Shown: positions 58,482-64,000 of the stretch, one piece after another | Position numbering within the stretch: position 1 is the stretch's first letter | How the letters are laid out: every line of letters begins with the position of its first letter | DNA from: Aureimonas ureilytica | GTDB lineage: Bacteria; Pseudomonadota; Alphaproteobacteria; Rhizobiales; Rhizobiaceae | DNA: 64,000 nucleotides | Assembly (NCBI RefSeq): GCF_001475935.1 | Contig: NZ_LDQA01000001.1 | Location: 1-64,000, forward strand | Direction: 5' to 3' | The notes under the pieces: generated by a model | Told to the model about the DNA's origin: nothing | The model's database searches: none | What the model saw: the letters and a program-made list of their open reading frames with translations, nothing else | Made by a program: the position numbers and the translations under genes

Positions 58482-59258
58482 ATGCTCCGAACCGGACCTT
58501 CGACGCGCCGCCATCTCGCTCTCGGGCAGGTCACTTCGACCAATACGATAGCGCTTGAGGCGGCGCGTTCAGGTGATCCCGGAGCGCTTTGGATCACGGC
58601 TGAAAGTCAGTCGGCGGGACGAGGGCGGCGTGGCCGCCCTTGGTCGTCTCAGCAGGGCAATCTCTACGCGAGTCTCTTGTTGGTGGACCCCGCGCCCGTG
58701 CATGCGATGGGTCAAATTCCTCTCGTTATTGCGGTCGGTTTGCGAGACGGGCTGCTTAAACTGCCAGGTGCCGATCCCGCTGCGATCCGGATCAAATGGC
58801 CCAACGATCTTCTCATAGGTGGTGCCAAATGCGTTGGCATCCTGGTCGAGAGCGAGCGGACGCCTGACGGACGTCAAGCCGTCGTCATTGGATTCGGCGT
58901 GAACGTCGCGTCTGCGCCCGAGGGTGCGCCCTACGCAGTGACGACGCTTTCCAAAGGCGGTATCATCGCTGGCGTGCGTGATGTGTTCCTGTCCGTTGCT
59001 ACCGGAATCGAGGGCGCTCTGGACTTATGGCGCCAAGGCGCCCATTTTTCTGATATTCGCCTCCATTGGCTGTCGGGTGCGGCGGGGATCGGTGGTCCGT
59101 GCCGCGTCAATCTTCCCAATGAGACAATCGAAGGGCGTTTCGCCGATTTGGATTCCTCGGGTCGTCTGGTGCTGGATTTGCCGGACGGGACTCGACGCGA
59201 GGTGTCGGCTGGAGACGTCTTCTTACTGCCGCGCGATGATGCAGCGGCGGTGCTGTGA
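58482..59258 (+). CDS. birA: Biotin--[acetyl-CoA-carboxylase] ligase
   Basis: This attaches biotin to the biotin carboxyl carrier protein. The 258-residue protein is the short form without a DNA-binding repressor domain. The biotin-binding signature is SAGRGRRGRPWSSQQGNLYASL (cited in part, about residues 45-66) and the catalytic-loop block is IKWPNDLLIGGAKCVGIL near residue 104. It starts three bases after nuoN. Confidence 0.96.
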   Translation: MLRTGPSTRRHLALGQVTSTNTIALEAARSGDPGALWITAESQSAGRGRRGRPWSSQQGNLYASLLLVDPAPVHAMGQIPLVIAVGLRDGLLKLPGADPAAIRIKWPNDLLIGGAKCVGILVESERTPDGRQAVVIGFGVNVASAPEGAPYAVTTLSKGGIIAGVRDVFLSVATGIEGALDLWRQGAHFSDIRLHWLSGAAGIGGPCRVNLPNETIEGRFADLDSSGRLVLDLPDGTRREVSAGDVFLLPRDDAAAVL

Positions 59259-59327
59259 GTTTGCAGGTAACCCCTGCCTTTATGAAAGTCGGCGCCGCCT
59301 TGCGGCTTGTAGGAAAGTGATAGTGCA

Positions 59328-60986
59328 TTGAACGAACTGGTATTCGTGCCGCTGGGCGGCATCGGCGAGATCGGTATGAATCTCGCCCTGTATGGCTATG
59401 GTCCCGCCGATAATCGCGAATGGATCGCGATCGATTGTGGCGTTTCCTTCGCCGGCCCTGAGATGCCGGGCGTAGATTTGATTCTGCCGGATACGACATT
59501 CCTGGAGTCCGAGCGCCATTCTCTGAAAGCTCTCATCATCACCCATGCGCACGAGGACCATTACGGGGCCGTTCTCGATCTCTGGCCTCGCTTGAAGGCT
59601 CCGGTTTACGCGACGCCTTTCACGGCAGCGCTTCTCGCCGCAAAGCGTGAGGGCGAGCCGGGCGCACCCAAAGTGCCGGTCACCATTTTCAAGGCGGGAG
59701 ATCGGTTCGATGTCGGGCCGTTCTCGATCGAAGCGATCAACGTGACGCATTCGATCCCCGAGCCCGTAGCTCTTGCGATCCGAACGCCGCTGGGTACGGT
59801 ACTGCATACGGGCGACTGGAAGATCGATCCGACACCCGGTTTGGGTCAGCCGACCGACGAGGCACGTCTGCGCGAGATCGGCGACGAGGGCGTGCTCGCT
59901 CTCGTCTGCGACTCGACCAACGCGATGCGCGAAGGCGAATCGCCCAGCGAGAAGCAGGTCTCGGCGTCCTTGTCCGAGATCATTCAGGCGGCCAAGGGCC
60001 GCGTGGCTGTCACAACCTTCTCGTCCAACGTCGGCCGCATTCGCTCGATCGCGCAGGCGGCCGAGATCGCCGGTCGTCAAGTTCTGCTGATGGGCCGATC
60101 CATGAAGCGCGTCGCCGATGTCGCGTCGGAACTCGGCTATCTCGAGTCGCTTGCGCCTTTCGTGAGTGAGCAGGACTTCGGCTATATCCCTCGGGAAAAG
60201 GCCGTCATCGTTCTGACCGGCAGTCAGGGCGAGCCGAGGGCCGCTCTGTCGAAGCTCGCAAAGGACGAGCATCCCGCCGTCGCGCTGTCTCGTGACGACA
60301 CGGTGATCTTTTCGTCGCGCAGCATTCCTGGGAACGAGAAGGCGATCAACGACATCAAGAACGCGTTGATCGAACGCGGGATCGTCGTGATCGAGGATCA
60401 CGACAAGCTGGTTCACGTGTCGGGCCACCCGAGGCGTTCCGAGCTGCGCCGCATGTATGAATGGACGCGTCCGAAGATCGCCGTACCCGCGCATGGCGAG
60501 CCAGCGCATCTTGTGGCACATGCCCAGCTCGCGAAGAACCTCGGCGTGCCAGACGTGGTTTCGCTGCGGAACGGGAAGATGGTGCGTCTTGCACCGGGGC
60601 CGGCCACCATTATCGATGAAGTGCCCGTCGGTCGGTTCTACAAGGACGGCTTCCTGATCGGCGGCACGAAGGAAATGGGCATCGACGAGCGCCGACGTCT
60701 GGCGTTCGCGGGACACGTTTCCGTTCTGGTCGAACTCAGCGCGAAGCTGGAACTGGACGTCGATCCCGAAATCGTTGCCATGGGCCTTCCCGAGCGCGAT
60801 GAGAACGGCGACGAAATGGTCGAAATCCTGCTCGACGCCGCCGCTGGTGCGGTAGAGAGTATCCCTCGGGGCCGCCGCAAGGATGTCGAGCTCGTGCGCG
60901 AGGCCGTTCGTCGTGCTGTTCGCAGCGAGGCGCATGATGCCTGGGGCAAGAAGCCATCGGTGACGGTGTTCGTCGTCAAGGGCTGA
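59328..60986 (+). CDS. rnj: Ribonuclease J
   Basis: RNase J is a metallo-beta-lactamase endo- and 5'-3' exoribonuclease for rRNA and mRNA processing. The 552-residue protein begins ELVFVPLGGIGEIGMN and has the zinc motif HAHEDHYGA (about residues 74-82). VCDSTNAMREGESPSE near residue 194 and SGHPRRSEL near residue 365 are the beta-CASP region motifs. The start is a TTG at 59328, with AGGAAAG ten bases upstream; no ATG fits the conserved N-terminus. Confidence 0.96.
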   Translation: MNELVFVPLGGIGEIGMNLALYGYGPADNREWIAIDCGVSFAGPEMPGVDLILPDTTFLESERHSLKALIITHAHEDHYGAVLDLWPRLKAPVYATPFTAALLAAKREGEPGAPKVPVTIFKAGDRFDVGPFSIEAINVTHSIPEPVALAIRTPLGTVLHTGDWKIDPTPGLGQPTDEARLREIGDEGVLALVCDSTNAMREGESPSEKQVSASLSEIIQAAKGRVAVTTFSSNVGRIRSIAQAAEIAGRQVLLMGRSMKRVADVASELGYLESLAPFVSEQDFGYIPREKAVIVLTGSQGEPRAALSKLAKDEHPAVALSRDDTVIFSSRSIPGNEKAINDIKNALIERGIVVIEDHDKLVHVSGHPRRSELRRMYEWTRPKIAVPAHGEPAHLVAHAQLAKNLGVPDVVSLRNGKMVRLAPGPATIIDEVPVGRFYKDGFLIGGTKEMGIDERRRLAFAGHVSVLVELSAKLELDVDPEIVAMGLPERDENGDEMVEILLDAAAGAVESIPRGRRKDVELVREAVRRAVRSEAHDAWGKKPSVTVFVVKG

Positions 60987-61024
60987 AATCTTTCCGCCCT
61001 AGAATACGTTGAGGAATATAACAG

Positions 61025-61291
61025 ATGAGCATCGTCACTTATGTTGCGATCTATTTCGTGATCTGGTGGACGGTGCTCTTCATCGTTCTGCCGATCGGCA
61101 TGCGATCACAAATCGACGATGGCGATATCGTTCTCGGCACGGCCCACAGCGCGCCGAGCCGGTTCAAGGTTGGGCAAGCGGCGCTCCGCACGACGCTTCT
61201 CGCCTTCGCGGTCTTCGCAGTCTTTTATCTCGTCACGGAGGTCTGGGGATACAGCATCGACATGATCCCCCATATCGTGCCGGGAACCTGA
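61025..61291 (+). CDS. DUF1467 family small membrane protein
   Basis: This 88-residue protein has two membrane segments (VAIYFVIWWTVLFIVLPIG and LLAFAVFAVFYLVTEVW) separated by a polar loop. The start motif MSIVTYVAIYFVIWWTVLF is typical of DUF1467, an alphaproteobacterial family of unknown function commonly located between rnj and proS, as here. Confidence 0.9.
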   Translation: MSIVTYVAIYFVIWWTVLFIVLPIGMRSQIDDGDIVLGTAHSAPSRFKVGQAALRTTLLAFAVFAVFYLVTEVWGYSIDMIPHIVPGT

Positions 61292-61739
61292 GTGAGATTG
61301 CGGAGGGCCAAGCGGTATAAAGCTGCCTGGCGGGAATGCGCAGGCAAAAAAAATGCGAGGCCAAGCCTCGCATTTTAGATCACAAACCTGGACCTTGCAT
61401 CGACCCTTGGGCCGAGGCTGCGCTTTAGCGCGCCGAAGGTCACGTCCTCCCAAACGCGGTCTGCGGAAGTATGCGTCGTTCGACGCTTTTTGATGGACCG
61501 AACTTAGACTCTAAATCATGGTGCTGTCGAGTGCGAATGGCAGAAATGTGACGATTTCTTTCTCATCGCGCCTAGGACTTGAGCATGGCATGCCTCGAGC
61601 AAGCTTCGTGCTCGCCGGATACGATGCGATCCGGATTGATGGACGGCCTGTATTAGCTTCGCTTTGCATTCGGTGTTCGAGCCGTTAAGAAGCCGGGGCA
61701 GGGTATCCCTCCTCCTTTCTCGCCGAGCTTCGAGTTCTC
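61292..61739. other. 448-bp intergenic region with orphan reading-frame tail
   Basis: On the minus strand a frame runs from 61503 to a TAA at 61375, with 42 codons ending KRSLGPRVDARSRFVI. Codon use looks coding, but an upstream stop at 61504 leaves no ATG; the only standard start is a GTG that gives 22 codons. The stop overlaps a strong minus-strand terminator. A hairpin CGAGCA/TGCTCG lies at 61596-61614. The region also must contain the proS promoter. Confidence 0.45.
61346..61376 (-). terminator. Strong minus-strand terminator
   Basis: A perfect 12-bp stem AAAATGCGAGGC/GCCTCGCATTTT with a 3-nt loop (61350-61376) continues on the minus strand into eight T residues in all. On the plus strand the T-run is only four, so this mainly ends a leftward transcript; it may also stop the DUF1467 transcript. 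Confidence 0.8.
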
Positions 61740-63062
61740 ATGCGTCTGTCTCGCTACTTTCTGCCGATCCTCAAGGAAACCCCGAAGGAAGCGGAGATCG
61801 TCTCGCACCGTCTCATGCTGCGCGCGGGGATGATCCGCCAGCAGGCGGCCGGGCTTTATTCCTGGCTGCCGCTCGGTAAGCGTGTTCTGGACAAGGTCTC
61901 GCGTGTCATTCGCGAAGAGCAGGACCGCTCCGGCGCGATAGAGATGCTGATGCCGACGATTCAGTCGGCCGATCTCTGGCGCGAGAGCGGGCGCTACGAC
62001 GATTACGGCAAGGAGATGCTGCGAATCGAGGACCGCCACGAGCGGGATCTTTTGTTCGGTCCGACGAACGAAGAGATGATCACGGACATTTTCCGCTCCT
62101 ATGTCCGCTCCTACAAGGACCTGCCGCTCAACCTCTACCATATTCAGTGGAAGTTCCGGGACGAGGTACGTCCGCGCTTCGGCGTCATGCGCTCACGCGA
62201 ATTTCTGATGAAGGACGCTTATTCGTTCGACATCGATTACGAGTCCTCGAAGACGGCCTATGACCGGATGTTCGTGGCCTATCTGCGCACCTTCGAGCGG
62301 ATGGGCTTGAAGGCCATCCCCATGCGCGCCGATACGGGGCCGATCGGCGGCAAGCTCAGCCACGAATTCATCATATTGGCCTCGACGGGCGAGAGTGAAG
62401 TCTTCTGCCATCGCGATTATCTCGATATGGCCGCGCCTGGTGAGGGCGTCGATTTCACCGATGCGGCAGCTCTTGCCGATATCGTGAACACTTGGACGAC
62501 GCCCTATGCGGCTACCGAAGAGATGCACGACGAAGCCGCTTGGAACGCGGTTCCCGAGGGCGAGAGGGTCGCAGCCCGAGGCATCGAAGTCGGGCACATC
62601 TTCCATTTCGGTACGAAATATTCCGAGCCGATGAAAGCCTATGTCACCGGGCCTGATGGGAAGGACGTGCCCGTTTTCATGGGTTCCTACGGTATCGGTC
62701 CGAGCCGGTTGATCGCTGCCATCATCGAAGCGTCTCACGACGAGAACGGTATCATCTGGCCGAAGGGCGTTGCGCCCTTCGATGTCGGTCTCATCAATAT
62801 GAAGCCGGGCGACGCCGAATGCGACGTGGTCTGCGAGCGTCTTTATGCCGAGCTGCAGGCAGCGGGGCAGGACGTCCTTTACGACGACCAGGACACGCGA
62901 GCGGGCGCGAAATTCGCGACGATGGACCTGATCGGCCTGCCGGTGCAGATCATTGTCGGGCCGCGCGGTGCCAAAGCAGGCGAGGTCGAATTGAAGCTGC
63001 GCGCCGGTGGCGAGCGCGAGACGCTGCCCGTTGGCGACGTCCTGCGTCGTCTCTCGGCTTGA
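61740..63062 (+). CDS. proS: Prolyl-tRNA synthetase
   Basis: This 440-residue class II synthetase charges tRNA-Pro. Length fits the short alphaproteobacterial form, which lacks the editing insertion between motifs 2 and 3. Class II motifs include [23 protein letters not shown] (cited in part, about residues 108-130) and [24 protein letters not shown] (motif 2, cited in part, from about 140). [17 protein letters not shown] near residue 316 is motif 3. The anticodon-binding domain ends the protein. lolC follows. Confidence 0.97.
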   Translation: MRLSRYFLPILKETPKEAEIVSHRLMLRAGMIRQQAAGLYSWLPLGKRVLDKVSRVIREEQDRSGAIEMLMPTIQSADLWRESGRYDDYGKEMLRIEDRHERDLLFGPTNEEMITDIFRSYVRSYKDLPLNLYHIQWKFRDEVRPRFGVMRSREFLMKDAYSFDIDYESSKTAYDRMFVAYLRTFERMGLKAIPMRADTGPIGGKLSHEFIILASTGESEVFCHRDYLDMAAPGEGVDFTDAAALADIVNTWTTPYAATEEMHDEAAWNAVPEGERVAARGIEVGHIFHFGTKYSEPMKAYVTGPDGKDVPVFMGSYGIGPSRLIAAIIEASHDENGIIWPKGVAPFDVGLINMKPGDAECDVVCERLYAELQAAGQDVLYDDQDTRAGAKFATMDLIGLPVQIIVGPRGAKAGEVELKLRAGGERETLPVGDVLRRLSA

Positions 63063-63117
63063 CGATCGGCGCCCGATGACGGTCGGTCCCGCAGCCGGCA
63101 TCGCTCCGGAGCCCCTC

Positions 63118-64000
63118 ATGAAGACCAAGCCTTTCTCGCGCTTCGAATGGATGATCGCGGGCCGGTATCTCCGGTCACGTCGGCGAGATGCGGGTGTCTC
63201 CGTCATCGCCGGCTTCTCCTTCGTGGGCATCATGCTCGGCGTGGCGGCACTGATCATCGTCATGTCGGTGATGAATGGATTTCGAGGGGAGTTGCTGACG
63301 CGCATTCTGGGCGTCAACGGGCATGTCATCATGCAGCCCATGGATCAGCCTCTGACCGACTATGACGAGGTGGCCAAGCGCATTGCGGCGGTGCCCGGCG
63401 TCGCCTTCACCATGCCCCTGGTACAGGGACAGGTTCTGGCGACGGGCACAAACAATGCCAGCACCGGCGCTCTGGTGAAAGGCGTTCGAGGCGCCGATCT
63501 CCTGCGGCTGAAGCCCATCGCGTCGAATATCAAACTCGGGACAATCGAGAATTTCGACACCAGCCAGGGTGTCGCGATCGGAAGCCGTCTGGCGGACTCG
63601 CTCGGGCTGCGCCTCGGCGACTCCATCACGCTCGTTTCGCCTGAGGGTGACGTGACGCCGCTGGGTGTCACGCCACGCGTCAAAGCCTATCCGATCGTCG
63701 CGATCTTCGAGATTGGTTTGTCGGAGTATGATGCCGCTTATGTCTATATGCCGCTCAGTGAAGCGCAGCTCTTCTTCAATTCGGAAAACCAAGCGCAGTC
63801 GATCGAGATCTTCGTGAACGACCCCGACAAGGTGTCGGCCATGCAGGCGCAGATCGAGCAGGCCGCCGGACGGCCGAATTACACCATCACATGGCAGCGT
63901 CAGAACGAGAGCTTCTTTTCGGCTCTGGAGGTCGAGCGCAACGTCATGTTCATCATCCTGACCCTGATCGTTCTGGTCGCCGCGCTGAACATCATCTCCG
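63118..64000 (+). CDS. lolC: Lipoprotein-releasing ABC transporter permease, 3' end cut by window edge
   Basis: LolC/LolE with LolD releases lipoproteins from the inner membrane for transport to the outer membrane. The first 294 codons are visible. The N-terminal FEWMIAGRYLRSRRRDAGVSVIA and the first membrane helix (GIMLGVAALIIVMSVMNGF, about residues 35-53) are family signatures. A periplasmic domain follows, then a second membrane helix begins near the window edge. GGAG lies six bases upstream of the ATG at 63118, so this start is preferred over an in-frame ATG at 63076. Continuation as lolD and dnaE is expected but not visible. Confidence 0.92.
   Translation, partial: MKTKPFSRFEWMIAGRYLRSRRRDAGVSVIAGFSFVGIMLGVAALIIVMSVMNGFRGELLTRILGVNGHVIMQPMDQPLTDYDEVAKRIAAVPGVAFTMPLVQGQVLATGTNNASTGALVKGVRGADLLRLKPIASNIKLGTIENFDTSQGVAIGSRLADSLGLRLGDSITLVSPEGDVTPLGVTPRVKAYPIVAIFEIGLSEYDAAYVYMPLSEAQLFFNSENQAQSIEIFVNDPDKVSAMQAQIEQAAGRPNYTITWQRQNESFFSALEVERNVMFIILTLIVLVAALNIIS

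Noticed and set aside
61596-61614. CGAGCA/TGCTCG hairpin as a terminator
   Set aside because: Six-base stem with no T-run on either strand; it is reported only as a small structure in the intergenic region.
1-64000. CRISPR array, prophage, insertion sequence or integrase
   Set aside because: No regularly spaced repeats, no transposase or integrase frames and no tRNA-flanking repeats were found.

Overview
The window is a stretch of core chromosome from an alphaproteobacterium of the order Hyphomicrobiales (Rhizobiales). The evidence is GC-rich codon use, the exoR-xthA pair, popZ beside valS, the fused secDF gene, a DUF1127 gene, and the gene order nuoA-N, birA, rnj, DUF1467, proS, lolC. The protein features could fit an Aurantimonadaceae-like lineage, but I cannot fix genus or species from sequence alone. 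I see no insertion sequence, prophage, integrase or CRISPR array.

Layout. 1-5.6 kb: the end of cysK (minus), tRNA-Asn (minus), a small membrane protein, tRNA-Cys, a PCMT-family methyltransferase, a TolC-type channel and popZ. 5.7-14.1 kb: valS, a FadL-type outer-membrane protein, exoR, xthA and erpA (both minus) and dgt. 14.2-25.6 kb: argS, a SPOR-domain protein, nagZ, an orphan ABC ATPase, tatABC, serS, surE, pcm and a LysM/LytM lipoprotein. 25.7-34.3 kb: a DUF815 ATPase (minus), yajC, secDF, homologues of the complex I assembly factors NDUFAF3 and NDUFAF6, a DUF4153 membrane protein and trmFO (minus). 34.3-34.6 kb: a 47-residue DUF1127 gene (minus) followed by three hairpins with CUCC-rich loops. 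34.9-42.6 kb: tRNA-Leu, tig, clpP, clpX, lon, hupB, tRNA-Val (minus) and tRNA-Asp. 42.8-58.5 kb: the 14 subunits of respiratory complex I, with an unrecognised ORF between nuoC and nuoD and a structured 151-bp gap between nuoD and nuoE. 58.5-64 kb: birA, RNase J, DUF1467, a 448-bp intergenic region, proS and the start of lolC.

Functional themes are protein quality control (tig, clpPX, lon), envelope export and biogenesis (Tat, YajC-SecDF, TolC, FadL, Lol, LytM), translation (five aminoacyl-tRNA synthetases or tRNA-modifying enzymes and six tRNAs) and respiration (the nuo operon, with putative assembly-factor genes about 12 kb upstream).

The most interesting locus is the DUF1127 gene with its hairpin array at 34.34-34.61 kb. 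It matches the arrangement of the 'cuckoo' or CcsR small RNAs described downstream of a DUF1127 gene in Rhodobacter. Other points worth checking are an orphan reading-frame tail with a strong minus-strand terminator at 61.38 kb, the RNA structures and extra ORF inside the nuo operon, and an ABC ATPase where related genomes usually carry scpAB.
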